Assembly (NCBI GenBank): GCA_037045435.1
Contig: JBAOID010000003.1
Coordinates: 124,001 to 188,000, forward strand
Direction of reading: 5' to 3'
DNA: 64,000 nucleotides
DNA from: CBDUEF01 sp018063485
GTDB taxonomy: Bacteria; Pseudomonadota; Alphaproteobacteria; Rhodobacterales; Rhodobacteraceae
Shown here one piece after another: positions 8,640-17,464 of the stretch; within the stretch, counting starts at the first letter, position 1, and the number at the start of each line of letters is the position of its first letter. Both the position numbers and the translations under genes were made by a program. A model generated the notes under the pieces. The model was not told the DNA's origin, did no database searches, and saw only the letters and a program-made list of their open reading frames with translations.

Positions 8640-9965
8640 TCATTTCGGGTAGAACACATGTGGCAGCCAAAGCGCGATTTCCGGGAAGGCCATCACAATG
8701 ATCAATGTGCCGATCATCACCATCACGAAAGGGATGATGGATTTGTAAATATCGACAATGCTGATTTCAGGCGGGGCCATAGCGCGCATCAAGAATAGGT
8801 TATAGCCAAAGGGTGGCGTGAGATAGGCGATCTGACAAGTGATCGTGTAAAGCACGCCATACCAGATCAGATCGAACCCCAACTGCCCCACCAGCGGCAC
8901 ATACAGCGGGGCCACGATCACCAGCATCGCGGTATCATCCAGAAACATGCCCATGATCAGATAGGAAAGCTGCATCATGATCAGGATTTCCCAAGGCGAA
9001 AGGCCCAGTTTGCCCACGAAAAAGCCCTCAATCGCCTTGACCGCGCCCAAGCCATCAAACACCGCACCGAAGGCCAGCGCGGCAAGGATCACCCACATGA
9101 ACATGCAGGAAATGGCGAGGGTGGATTTTGTGGCAACCTCGAACACCTCACGCGTAAAGCGGCGTTTGAAGATTGCCGCCACCACAGTGGCCAGCGCCCC
9201 GATGACCGAGCTTTCGACAAGGCTGGTGTAGCCTTTGACAAAAGGGATCATCATGACGAAAAAGATCATCAGCGGTAGTGCGCCCGCACCCAGCAGGCGG
9301 ATTTTTTCGGCGCGGGTGATCTGCGACAGTTCCTCCTTGCTCAACGCCGGACCATATTCAGGCGTGATACTGCAGCGGATCCAGATATAGACGATGAACA
9401 TCGCTGCCATCAGCAGGCCAGGCATCAGACCGGCCAGCCAAAGTTGCCCAACCGGCTGGCGCGCGATCATGGCGTAAAGCACCAGCACCACCGAAGGCGG
9501 GATCAGGATGCCAAGACTGGATCCGGCCTGAATGACGCCGGTGACCATCACCTTGTCATATTTGCGCCGCAACAACTCGGGCAGCGCGATGGTGGCACCA
9601 ATGGCCATACCCGCCACAGAAAGCCCGTTCATTGCCGAGATCAGCACCATCAGCAGGATGGTGCCAATCGCAAGCCCGCCCGGCACCGGGCCGAACCAGA
9701 CGTGAAACATCCGGTAAAGATCGTCGGCCAGCCTGCTTTCGCTCATCACATAGCCCATGAAGATGAACATCGGCAGGGTCAGCAGCGGATACCATTTCAT
9801 CAGCTTCATCGCGGCCGAAAAGCCCATGCTTTCCCCGCCTGTGCCCCAAAGCGACAGCGCGGCAACCACGGCAACGATACCGATCACGCCAAACACCCGC
9901 TGCCCTGTCATCATCAACAGCAACATTGAAGAGAACATCAAGATTGCGATCATATCATTGGGCAT
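8640..9965 (-). CDS. dctM: TRAP transporter large permease DctM
   Basis: This 441-residue, very hydrophobic protein with about a dozen transmembrane segments is the transport subunit of a TRAP system. It uses a sodium gradient to import the ligand delivered by DctP. Family signatures include GLSVAGMAIGATIALPELLRR, QAGSSLGILIPPSVVLVLY and FLDDTAMLVIVAPLYVP. Its start overlaps the dctQ stop by one base (TGATG), so the two are translationally coupled. Confidence 0.93.
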   Translation of the reverse strand: MPNDMIAILMFSSMLLLMMTGQRVFGVIGIVAVVAALSLWGTGGESMGFSAAMKLMKWYPLLTLPMFIFMGYVMSESRLADDLYRMFHVWFGPVPGGLAIGTILLMVLISAMNGLSVAGMAIGATIALPELLRRKYDKVMVTGVIQAGSSLGILIPPSVVLVLYAMIARQPVGQLWLAGLMPGLLMAAMFIVYIWIRCSITPEYGPALSKEELSQITRAEKIRLLGAGALPLMIFFVMMIPFVKGYTSLVESSVIGALATVVAAIFKRRFTREVFEVATKSTLAISCMFMWVILAALAFGAVFDGLGAVKAIEGFFVGKLGLSPWEILIMMQLSYLIMGMFLDDTAMLVIVAPLYVPLVGQLGFDLIWYGVLYTITCQIAYLTPPFGYNLFLMRAMAPPEISIVDIYKSIIPFVMVMIGTLIIVMAFPEIALWLPHVFYPK

Positions 9966-10471
9966 CAGATCACCTCGCCGCGAATGGTCGCGATATCACG
10001 GAAGAAATAGGTCAGCGATTGCAGGATCATCAGCACAAAACCAAAACACATGATCAGCTTGATCGGCCACAGATAGGGTCGCCATGCGGTTGCCGAGCGT
10101 TCGGCGTATTGGAAGGCATAGGCCGTTGAATCAATGGCCCCCCAGAGCAGGACGCTGAGGTAAAAGATCAGCAACATCACCGTGAACAGATCCCACCATG
10201 CGCGCTTTTTGGGGGACCAGTTGGCATAAAGCAGATCCATACGGACGTGGCTGCCCAGTTGCATCGAATAGGGGCCGCCCAGAATGTAATAGGCCACCAT
10301 GATGAATTGCGCCGTTTCCAGGGTCCAGTTCGACGGGTAGAAAAACGCCTTGGACACGGTGGACCACAACAGCACTGCCATCAGCGCGAACAGCAGATAC
10401 ATGGCAAAACGGCCGATACCATAGTTCAGCCGGTCAACGCTTCGGACAAAGACAACGATCAGGCGCGGCAT
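9965..10471 (-). CDS. dctQ: TRAP transporter small permease DctQ
   Basis: This 168-residue membrane protein has four predicted helices. It contains the region YYILGGPYSMQLGSHVRMDL, typical of DctQ, and partners DctM in the inner membrane. I chose the ATG at 10469-10471, giving MPRLIVVFVRSVDRLNYGIG. A longer reading would overlap the upstream gene. The start is 1 base after the stop of the amidohydrolase-family gene, and the end overlaps dctM, consistent with one transcript. Confidence 0.9.
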   Translation of the reverse strand: MPRLIVVFVRSVDRLNYGIGRFAMYLLFALMAVLLWSTVSKAFFYPSNWTLETAQFIMVAYYILGGPYSMQLGSHVRMDLLYANWSPKKRAWWDLFTVMLLIFYLSVLLWGAIDSTAYAFQYAERSATAWRPYLWPIKLIMCFGFVLMILQSLTYFFRDIATIRGEVI

Positions 10472-10472
10472 G

Positions 10473-11255
10473 TTATCCTGCTTTCCGGCTGGTTTCGGTG
10501 GTGGCCAAGGCCTGCGCAAGGATCGGGGCAAGGCGATCGGCCATGGCCTCTTGGGCGCCGGGCGTGGCGATCAGGTCGTTGCGAACCTCAAGCATGGCAT
10601 TGGGCAGACCATAGGGCGTGGCCTGGAGTCGCAGGGTGTGGGTTACATCATCAGCCGCCGAATAGGGCGCGTTCAGCCCGGTGATCAGGCCCGCGCCCTC
10701 GCTGGAGGCCATAATCGCCAGTGCAAGACCAGGATCGGCATCATGGATCACGCCAAATTCCACGCGGCGCGGTTGGCCGAAATAGACCGGCGTAAAGGAG
10801 TGAACGGTGATGATCACTGGCGACAGCCCCAGCGCGATACGCTCGGCAATCAAGCCATGCAGAGCGGCATGAAACGGGGCATAGATCGCCGCCGTACGCG
10901 CCGCGCGCTGGGCCGGGGTGATCCCTGCGTTGCCGGGGATGTCATGCAGTTCCGACCGGGTGGGCATGGCACCGACCATATCGGGCGCGCGGTTGCAATC
11001 ATAGATCAGGCGGCTGACCGGGGCATGAAGGCTGACAGCATCCAACCTGTGGGCCAGCCCGCGCATCAGACCAAGCGCTCCCGGATCCCAGGCGATATGG
11101 GTGCTGCGTTGCGCCTCGCTCAGGCCCAGATCGCCCCAGGGCAAGGGAAAGAGGTTGCTGGCATGTTCACAGACCAGCACGATCCGCCCCTTGCATGAGC
11201 GGTTCTCTATGGTCGGCGCAAAGGCCGCAATTGTGCTATCGTTCAAGGCAGTCAT
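10473..11255 (-). CDS. N-formylglutamate amidohydrolase-family protein
   Basis: This 260-residue protein carries the VCEHASNLFP signature of the N-formylglutamate amidohydrolase family (zinc amidases, HutG-like) near residue 30. It also has RLIYDCNRAPD and VIITVHSFTPV. No histidine-degradation genes are present. It is instead the first gene of the operon with the TRAP transporter and the glutamine synthetase homologue. An amidase that releases glutamate from a gamma-glutamylated product would suit that setting, but this is inference; the family is known for cleaving N-formylglutamate. Confidence 0.85.
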   Translation of the reverse strand: MTALNDSTIAAFAPTIENRSCKGRIVLVCEHASNLFPLPWGDLGLSEAQRSTHIAWDPGALGLMRGLAHRLDAVSLHAPVSRLIYDCNRAPDMVGAMPTRSELHDIPGNAGITPAQRAARTAAIYAPFHAALHGLIAERIALGLSPVIITVHSFTPVYFGQPRRVEFGVIHDADPGLALAIMASSEGAGLITGLNAPYSAADDVTHTLRLQATPYGLPNAMLEVRNDLIATPGAQEAMADRLAPILAQALATTETSRKAG

Positions 11256-11313
11256 TGCTGCGAGTCATCCCTGTTATGGCAACAGCGTCCTCTGACGCGA
11301 CCCATTCTGTCAA

Positions 11314-11350
11314 GAAAATTTCCGAGATATTTTTTCTGTTACAAATTTTC
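11314..11350. promoter_or_regulatory. AT-rich inverted repeat in the rpiR-type/operon divergent gap
   Basis: GAAAATTT (11314-11321) and AAATTTTC (11343-11350) are perfect inverted copies inside an AT-rich stretch unusual for this window. They lie between the divergent starts at 11255 and 11401. This is the natural place for the promoters and for an operator of the RpiR-type regulator. Binding is not shown by the sequence. Confidence 0.4.
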
Positions 11351-11400
11351 CAGAATTGTTTAAGCTGCTTCTTGTTGGGTGCAGGTATCGGGAGCGGTAA

Positions 11401-12270
11401 ATGGAGCGCGTGATCTCGGTGCAAGAGCGGTTGCGGGCCGGGTTGCCGGATTTGACGCGGGCCGAACGGCAATTGGCCACTCATATCTTGCGGCAATACC
11501 CGGTGGCGGCGCTGGGCTCGATCACCGCTTTGGCCAAGGCGGCCGAAGTTTCGACACCGACTGTGGTGCGACTGGTGCAAAAGCTGGGCTACAAAGGCTA
11601 TCCCGATTTTCAGGGAGAATTGCGCGGCGAGGTTGAAGCGATGCTGGTTTCGCCCCTTGCCAAGCATGATCGCTGGGCGGGCGGCGTGCCCGACACCCAT
11701 ATCCTGAACCGCTTTGCCGATACAGTGATGGCCAACTTGCTGGCGACGCTAAGCCAGATTGATCATGCCGAGTTTGATGCAACCGCGGAAATGCTCGCTG
11801 ATCCGGCGCGGCAGGTGTTTGTGATGGGCGGGCGGATCACTCATTCGGTGGCCGATTATTTCGTAACCCTGATGAAAGTCGTGCGCCCGGATGTGACCCA
11901 GCTTTCGGGGATGTCAAACACCTGGCCCCCGGCCCTGCTGGACATGAAACCCGGCGACATTCTGATGGTGTTCGATATCCGTCGCTATGAAAACTCGGTG
12001 CTGCAACTGGTGGAAATGGCGGTGGAGCAGGGGGCAGAGGTGCTGCTGATCACCGATCGCTGGATCTCGCCTGCCGCCGTCCATGCGCGCTTTACGATGT
12101 CTTGCCATATCGAAGCGCCTTCGGCCTGGGACAGTACCGTGTCTATCATCGTGCTGGTAGAGACGCTGCTGGCGGCGGTACAATCGCTGACCTGGCCGCA
12201 AACCGAAAAGCGGTTGCAGCGGTTGGAGGATCTGTATCGCCAATCGTTGCTGTTCCGGCGTCACCGCTAG
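11401..12270 (+). CDS. MurR/RpiR-family transcriptional regulator
   Basis: This 289-residue protein has an N-terminal RpiR-type helix-turn-helix (LTRAERQLATHIL, then ITALAKAAEVSTPTVVRLVQ) and a C-terminal SIS domain of the kind that binds phosphosugars or other small effectors. In the SIS part, VFVMGGRITHSVADYF marks the ligand loop. It is divergent from the seven-gene TRAP/glutamine-synthetase operon, with 145 bases between the starts. It is therefore the likely local regulator, sensing the substrate or an intermediate. Confidence 0.9.
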   Translation: MERVISVQERLRAGLPDLTRAERQLATHILRQYPVAALGSITALAKAAEVSTPTVVRLVQKLGYKGYPDFQGELRGEVEAMLVSPLAKHDRWAGGVPDTHILNRFADTVMANLLATLSQIDHAEFDATAEMLADPARQVFVMGGRITHSVADYFVTLMKVVRPDVTQLSGMSNTWPPALLDMKPGDILMVFDIRRYENSVLQLVEMAVEQGAEVLLITDRWISPAAVHARFTMSCHIEAPSAWDSTVSIIVLVETLLAAVQSLTWPQTEKRLQRLEDLYRQSLLFRRHR

Positions 12271-12330
12271 GCACGGCTTTACATTGCGATGGCTGCGCGC
12301 CAGAAGCACGGCGACATTTCCGGGGATATC

Positions 12331-13092
12331 ATGTTTGAAGTTGCAACCCATCTGGCGCTGGTGCTGGTCTGCGCCGCTTTTGTTGCGGGTTTTGTCGATG
12401 CGATCGCGGGCGGGGGCGGGTTGATCACGGTGCCAGTGTTGCTTTTGTGCGGGGCCTCACCGCTGGAGGCCTTGGCCACCAACAAATTGCAAGGCGCGTT
12501 TGGTGCGGGGACGGCAGCGATCAGCTATGCGCGGGCAGGGCATGTGCGGCCCTTTGATCAGCTTGGGATGGCGGTGATTGCGGCAATTGCCGGGGGCGCC
12601 GGGGCTTTGGTCGCCCATTTGGTGCCGGTCGAGGCGCTGCGGCTGATCATGCCGGTGGTTCTGGTGGCGGTGGCCGCGTTTTTTGCGTTGAAGCCGGGGC
12701 TAAGCGATGATGCGCGGGTTGAGCGGATCAAACCTGCGGCCTTTGCGGTAACGGCGGTGCCGCTGATTGCGGGCTATGACGGTTTCTTTGGCCCCGGCAC
12801 CGGCAGTTTCTACATGCTGGCTTTTGTAATGCTGGCGGGGTTTGGGGTGCTGAAGGCGACGGCCCATACAAAGATGCTGAATTTTGCCTCCAACCTTGGC
12901 AGTCTGATCGTGTTCATGTTTGCCGGGGCAACCTGGTGGGCCACCGGGCTTGCGATGGCGGTGGGGCAGGTTGCCGGTGCGGCACTGGGCGCGCGGTTGG
13001 CGATGCGGGTCGGGGCGCGGCTGATCAAGCCGCTGATCGTGGTGACATCGACGATTCTGGCCCTGCGCCTGTTGTGGCAGGCGCTGGGCTGA
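12331..13092 (+). CDS. TSUP-family permease (TauE/SafE)
   Basis: This 253-residue membrane protein of the sulfite exporter TauE/SafE family has two related halves with GFVDAIAGGGGLITVPVLLL in the first and AGYDGFFGPGTGSFYMLAF in the second. It likely moves a sulfur-containing anion or organic acid across the inner membrane; the ligand is unknown. I used the ATG at 12331. The frame upstream of it would begin just after the rpiR-type gene. It is 60 bases downstream of that regulator in the same direction. Confidence 0.88.
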   Translation: MFEVATHLALVLVCAAFVAGFVDAIAGGGGLITVPVLLLCGASPLEALATNKLQGAFGAGTAAISYARAGHVRPFDQLGMAVIAAIAGGAGALVAHLVPVEALRLIMPVVLVAVAAFFALKPGLSDDARVERIKPAAFAVTAVPLIAGYDGFFGPGTGSFYMLAFVMLAGFGVLKATAHTKMLNFASNLGSLIVFMFAGATWWATGLAMAVGQVAGAALGARLAMRVGARLIKPLIVVTSTILALRLLWQALG

Positions 13093-13094
13093 TT

Positions 13095-13892
13095 TCAGGC
13101 GGTTTGCTTGCTTTTCTGCGGTGCGGGATTTGGCAGCAACGGATAGATCAGTTGCTGATGATACAGCGCCGGAACCGGATCATCACAGCCATAGGCGATG
13201 GGCATCCGGTCGGGCATCCGCAGCGTGCCGGCAATGGCATCAATGAACGACAACTGCCCGGCAAAGTTCTTGTCATAGGCGCTGCGCTCATTGGCGTGGT
13301 GCCAATGGTGGAACTGCGGCGAAGCCACCAGCCATTTCAGCGGGCCGAAATCCAGCTTGACATTGGAATGGATCAGCAACGCTTGCCAATGGTAAATGAT
13401 CGCATAGATCATCACGGCCATCGGTGAAAACCCCAACGCATAAACCGGCAGCATCGAGGCTGACATGGTGATCAATTGATCCACCGGATGCACGCGATGC
13501 GCGGCCAGCCAATCCATTTCCTCGATCGAATGATGTACGGAGTGGAATTTCCACAGCCACGGCACCGCATGAAAGGTGCGGTGGGCGGCGTAGAAACCGA
13601 CATCGGCGATCAGGATCACTTCGATGGTTTGCAGCCACAGGGGTTGTGATTGCACAAAGGCAAGCAAGGATTGCGGAACCATCAGATCCGAGGCCGCCAT
13701 CCAGCCAATCATCACCGCAATGAACAACAGCTTGATCATGACGCCATTGAAGATCAGGTAGAACACATCGTTCAGCCAGTTCTTGCGGATCAGCTTTTGC
13801 TCGGCGTGCAGCGGCAAGATCTGCTCGAACGGGATGAAGATCAAAGCGGCAATAAGAATGGCGCGCCACTCGATCAGACCCAGAATATCCAT
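13095..13892 (-). CDS. Sterol desaturase / fatty acid hydroxylase-family membrane protein
   Basis: This 265-residue protein has several membrane helices and the di-iron histidine clusters of the fatty acid hydroxylase superfamily: HRTFH, HSVHH and HHWHH. These bind two irons that activate oxygen to hydroxylate a lipid. The substrate is not evident; carotenoid, sterol-like or fatty acid substrates are all possible. It converges on the TSUP gene (2 bases between stops). It follows the membrane methyltransferase gene, 28 bases away and co-directional. Confidence 0.85.
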   Translation of the reverse strand: MDILGLIEWRAILIAALIFIPFEQILPLHAEQKLIRKNWLNDVFYLIFNGVMIKLLFIAVMIGWMAASDLMVPQSLLAFVQSQPLWLQTIEVILIADVGFYAAHRTFHAVPWLWKFHSVHHSIEEMDWLAAHRVHPVDQLITMSASMLPVYALGFSPMAVMIYAIIYHWQALLIHSNVKLDFGPLKWLVASPQFHHWHHANERSAYDKNFAGQLSFIDAIAGTLRMPDRMPIAYGCDDPVPALYHQQLIYPLLPNPAPQKSKQTA

Positions 13893-13920
13893 TGCGATTT
13901 TCCTTTGTCCAGGACCTGGC

Positions 13921-14622
13921 TTAAAACAGATGTGGCAAAACCATCGGAGTGCGGGTTTTGTAGTCGGCGTATTCAGGGAACACGCGGCTCAGCACCGTCT
14001 CTTCATTCAACATCCGGCGGTATTGGAAGTAGAATTGCAGCACCCCGAAGATCACGGCCAGAAAGCTGCCATTCAGCAAGACAACACCAATCACTGTCAA
14101 CGCCTCGGCGGTGTAAAGGGGGTGGCGCACATGGGAATAGGGGCCAGCGGTAACCAATTCGCGCGCGGTGGCCATCACTGAAAAAGCGCGGCCCAGCCAC
14201 CACAGGCACCAGATGGAACCGGCAGATCCGGCGATGATCAACCATGTGGCGATGGCCAACTGGCCTTCGGAAATCTCGGCATGGGGAACGGCGATCAGGC
14301 CCATCAGGATAAAGGTGCCCATAAAGGCGGAAAAGCGGGCCTCGAACCCGGAGGCAGCCTCTTTCGCCGGGCTGCGGGTGACCGTCATCCAGACGATCAG
14401 CGAGATGAACCCAAAGGCGATCACATTGGCAACGGCCATCATTGCCCAATGAAAATCATAGACCGGTGCCGCGAACATGGCGGAAATGTTCTGAGAGTTC
14501 ATGTAGAACTGCCACAGGAAGAAAACCAGAATGACGGTCTTTCCCAAGGAATCCTCGATCTGCAATTTGCGCGATGAAAGGGTGCTCAAGAGCGAGGCAT
14601 TGGTTGCAGCCTGTAGGGTCAT
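13921..14622 (-). CDS. Membrane methyltransferase of the isoprenylcysteine/phospholipid type
   Basis: This 233-residue protein with about five or six hydrophobic helices ends in the signature of the ICMT/PEMT-like membrane methyltransferases: LVTAGPYSHVRHPLYTAEAL followed by FPEYADYKTRTPMVLP. It would use S-adenosylmethionine to methylate a lipid or prenylated substrate. I chose the ATG at 14620-14622; extending further upstream would run into zapE. It is co-directional with the hydroxylase gene, so the pair may modify one lipid. Confidence 0.78.
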   Translation of the reverse strand: MTLQAATNASLLSTLSSRKLQIEDSLGKTVILVFFLWQFYMNSQNISAMFAAPVYDFHWAMMAVANVIAFGFISLIVWMTVTRSPAKEAASGFEARFSAFMGTFILMGLIAVPHAEISEGQLAIATWLIIAGSAGSIWCLWWLGRAFSVMATARELVTAGPYSHVRHPLYTAEALTVIGVVLLNGSFLAVIFGVLQFYFQYRRMLNEETVLSRVFPEYADYKTRTPMVLPHLF

Positions 14623-14710
14623 GGATTTTCCTGTTTGCCAAAATTGCGATTGCGCTCGATTTGGGAAACAATTGGCCGCAGAATATGGCGAATTCGTGAT
14701 GGATTTGTGC

Positions 14711-15802
14711 TTAGTTAGCGGCTTGATATCCCCAGGCCGCATCTTGCATCTCACGCAGACGCGATGCGGTGCGGGCAAATTCGAACGATCCAGCGCCTTC
14801 GGTATAAAGCCGCTCGGGTTCATCCGCCGCAGAACAGATCAACCGGACCTTGGCCTCATAAAGCGCGTCAATCAAGATCACAAAACGCTTGGCCTCGTTG
14901 TAATTGCTGGCTGAAAGATGAGGGATGTCTTCAAGGATCAGCACCCGGACCGCCGAGGCGATGGCCAGAAAATCAGCCGGGCCAAGCGGTTTGGCGCAAA
15001 GATCCCAAAAGCTGGCACGCCCCACGCCATTGGCAAAGCCCGGCAGCTCGACAAAGCGGCCGTTCACTTGCAGCCGCAGCACCTCGCCTTTGTCGCCGCC
15101 GGTCAGATCGGACCAGATCGCTGAAATATCGGCGGCGGCCTTGCCGGCAGGATGAAAATACACCTTGGCCCCGGTCAGGCGATGCTGGCGGTAATCGGTC
15201 GGGCTAACCAGTTCCACAATCTCCATCCGCTCACGGATCAGGGCGATGAAGGGCAGGAACAGCGCCCGGTTCAGCCCGTTCAGATACAGATCCTCGGGCG
15301 GGCGATTCGAGGTGGTGACAATGACCACACCCGCAGCGTAAAGTTTTTCGAACAGCCTGCCCACGATCATCGCATCGGTGATGTCGGTGATCTGCATCTC
15401 ATCAAAGGCCAGAAGGCGGGTGTCGCGGATGATCGCCTCGGCCACCGGGGCAATAGCGTCGTCCACGCCGCTTTGGCGTGCCAGATGCAACCCGCGCTGG
15501 ATTTCCTGCATGAAAGCATGGAAATGTACGCGGCGTTTGTTGGGAATATCGGTGGCGGCAAAGAACAAATCCATCAGCATGGATTTGCCCCGTCCGACCC
15601 CTCCCCAAATATACAGGCCCTTTGGCGGCGTGATCGGCTTGGCAAACAACCCCGCAAACAGGCCCACGCGGCGGCTGGCATTGGCTTGCAACCATTCGCT
15701 CAGCACGTCCAGCCGCGCCAACACCGCCATTTGCGCAGGGTCGGTATGCAGGCTGCCGTCTGCGATGCGGGAATGATAAACTTCGGTCAGACTCAAGGAC
15801 AT
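14711..15802 (-). CDS. zapE: AFG1-family ATPase ZapE
   Basis: This 363-residue P-loop ATPase of the AFG1/ZapE family has Walker A in GLYIWGGVGRGKSMLMDLFF and Walker B in LLAFDEMQITDITDA. It also has the sensor-like TTSNRPPEDLY. ZapE associates with the division ring in E. coli; the mitochondrial relatives assist protein turnover. It is transcribed away from the T6SS locus and is unlikely to be part of it. Confidence 0.92.
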   Translation of the reverse strand: MSLSLTEVYHSRIADGSLHTDPAQMAVLARLDVLSEWLQANASRRVGLFAGLFAKPITPPKGLYIWGGVGRGKSMLMDLFFAATDIPNKRRVHFHAFMQEIQRGLHLARQSGVDDAIAPVAEAIIRDTRLLAFDEMQITDITDAMIVGRLFEKLYAAGVVIVTTSNRPPEDLYLNGLNRALFLPFIALIRERMEIVELVSPTDYRQHRLTGAKVYFHPAGKAAADISAIWSDLTGGDKGEVLRLQVNGRFVELPGFANGVGRASFWDLCAKPLGPADFLAIASAVRVLILEDIPHLSASNYNEAKRFVILIDALYEAKVRLICSAADEPERLYTEGAGSFEFARTASRLREMQDAAWGYQAAN

Positions 15803-16126
15803 GGCGTTGTATAGGCCAGCAGGTCAGGCAGGAAAAGACCTGCGCGAGGGCAAACCGGGCTGATCTTGCCAACGTCCCCTGATCTCTGATTGCAAAAACG
15901 CCAATTGTCTGCGCGCGTTTAGCGCCATTTGTTCCTGAGCGCATAATGTGCGCCGGGGCCTCTTTTCTGTGGTAAGACTGAAAAACTCGGACTTGATCCT
16001 CAGAAGCAGAAACCGCAGACTGCGAGCGCAAGGTTTTTCCGAAGCGGTGCAGGATTTACGGTGCCCGCTCAAGTGATTGGTGCGATACGGGGCCCTCTTT
16101 GGGCGCTATTTCAGATTGGGGTCGCA
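15803..16126. other. Divergent intergenic region zapE / tssK
   Basis: These 324 bases separate the zapE start from the tssK start and must hold the promoters of both, including the main T6SS promoter. I see no gene and no clear sigma-54 (GG-N10-GC) element. No long palindrome is obvious. Confidence 0.5.
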
Positions 16127-17464
16127 ATGTCTTGGTATAGCAAGGTCGCGTGGAAAGAAGGGTTGTTCCTGCAACCGCACCACTTGCAGCAAAATGACCG
16201 CTATGTCGAAAAACTGATCGAAGCGCGCACGCGGCATGTCTCGCCCTATCCTTGGGGCATTGAGGAGATGCGGGTGAACCGCGACCGGCTGCAACAGGGT
16301 CGGATCGAATTGGCGCTGGTTTCCGGCATTTTCCCCGATGGCACGCCGTTTGATGCGCCCGCCGTGTCGCCCTTGCCCCGCGCGATTGAGGTGCCCACCG
16401 GAGCGGATGGGATGGCGATCTGGCTGACCCTGCCAGATCAGGTGATGAACGGGCGCGAAGTGGCGATGGACGATGAAAAGGGCGCCGCAACCCGCTATGT
16501 TCTGGGCGCGGAAACCATCGCGGATTCGGCCTCGGCGCTGCGGTTGGAGCAGCAGATCGAGATTGCCGCCCCCCGGCTGGAACTGGACATCCGTGCCACC
16601 CCCAAGCCCGGCTATCAGTGCCTCAAGATCGGGCGCATCGTTGAGGTGCGCGACAATGTGATCATTCTCGACGATGCTTTCCCGCCGCCCCTGTTGACGA
16701 TTTCGGGGCATTCGGTGGCTCTGGGCTGGCTGGACCGGGTGATCGGTTGGGTGGAAACCAAACTGGAGAGCCTCGCGCGTTATGCCGCCGATCCGGGCGC
16801 GGGCGGTGGCTTGCAGGCGACCGATTACTTCATGCTGCTGGCGTTGAACCGTGAAATCAATGTGCTGCGCCATCTGCGCAACAGCCGTTATGTGCATCCC
16901 GAGCGGCTTTTTGAGGAGTTGCTGAGGTTCTCTGGCGAGTTGTGGACCTTTGATCAGGACAAGCGCCTTGCCCCGCCCTATGACGCCTATGATCACGCGG
17001 ATCTGAAGGCCTCGATTGAACCGGTGGTGCGCGATATCCAACGCTTGCTCAGCCGTGATGTCGGCCGGGCAACCCGGCTGGAACTGGTGCAGGTGCGGCA
17101 GAATTCCTATCTGGCGCAGGTGGCGGATCGCAACTTGTTTCGGGATGCGACTTTCGTGGTCGAGGTGGAAAGCAGCCGCGCCCTTACACTGGTGCAGCAG
17201 CAGTTCCCCCAGTTGTGCAAGGTGGGGCCAAACACCCGCATGGCCGAGATCGTGAACAACAACCTGCCGGGGATCGAGCTGATCCACACCCCGACCCCGC
17301 CCCGCCAGATCCGGGCGGTGTCGCGCAACGTCTATTTCATTCTGGAAAAGAACTCGCCACTGTGGCGTGAGTTTTCCAATGCGCCCGCCATCGGGATGCA
17401 TTTTGCCGGCGATTGGCCGGACCTGAAACTTGAGCTTTGGGCCATCGTGGAGACGCGGGCATGA
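16127..17464 (+). CDS. tssK: T6SS baseplate protein TssK
   Basis: This 445-residue baseplate subunit links the TssEFG-VgrG baseplate to the TssJLM membrane complex. The N-terminus (WKEGLFLQPHHLQQNDRYVE) is the hallmark of the family, and the C-terminal part has the conserved RQIRAVSRNVYFILEK region. I chose the ATG at 16127; 22 upstream in-frame codons have no family resemblance. It opens the co-directional T6SS run, and its stop overlaps the tssL start (ATGA). Confidence 0.94.
   Translation: MSWYSKVAWKEGLFLQPHHLQQNDRYVEKLIEARTRHVSPYPWGIEEMRVNRDRLQQGRIELALVSGIFPDGTPFDAPAVSPLPRAIEVPTGADGMAIWLTLPDQVMNGREVAMDDEKGAATRYVLGAETIADSASALRLEQQIEIAAPRLELDIRATPKPGYQCLKIGRIVEVRDNVIILDDAFPPPLLTISGHSVALGWLDRVIGWVETKLESLARYAADPGAGGGLQATDYFMLLALNREINVLRHLRNSRYVHPERLFEELLRFSGELWTFDQDKRLAPPYDAYDHADLKASIEPVVRDIQRLLSRDVGRATRLELVQVRQNSYLAQVADRNLFRDATFVVEVESSRALTLVQQQFPQLCKVGPNTRMAEIVNNNLPGIELIHTPTPPRQIRAVSRNVYFILEKNSPLWREFSNAPAIGMHFAGDWPDLKLELWAIVETRA

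Noticed and set aside
10473..11255. Assigning the first operon gene as hutG of histidine degradation
   Set aside because: No hutH, hutU or hutI is near; the context is a TRAP/glutamine-synthetase-type operon, so only the family name is used.
16061..16126. Upstream in-frame extension of tssK by 22 codons
   Set aside because: The family N-terminus begins at MSWYSKVAWKEG, and the extension has no resemblance or ribosome site.
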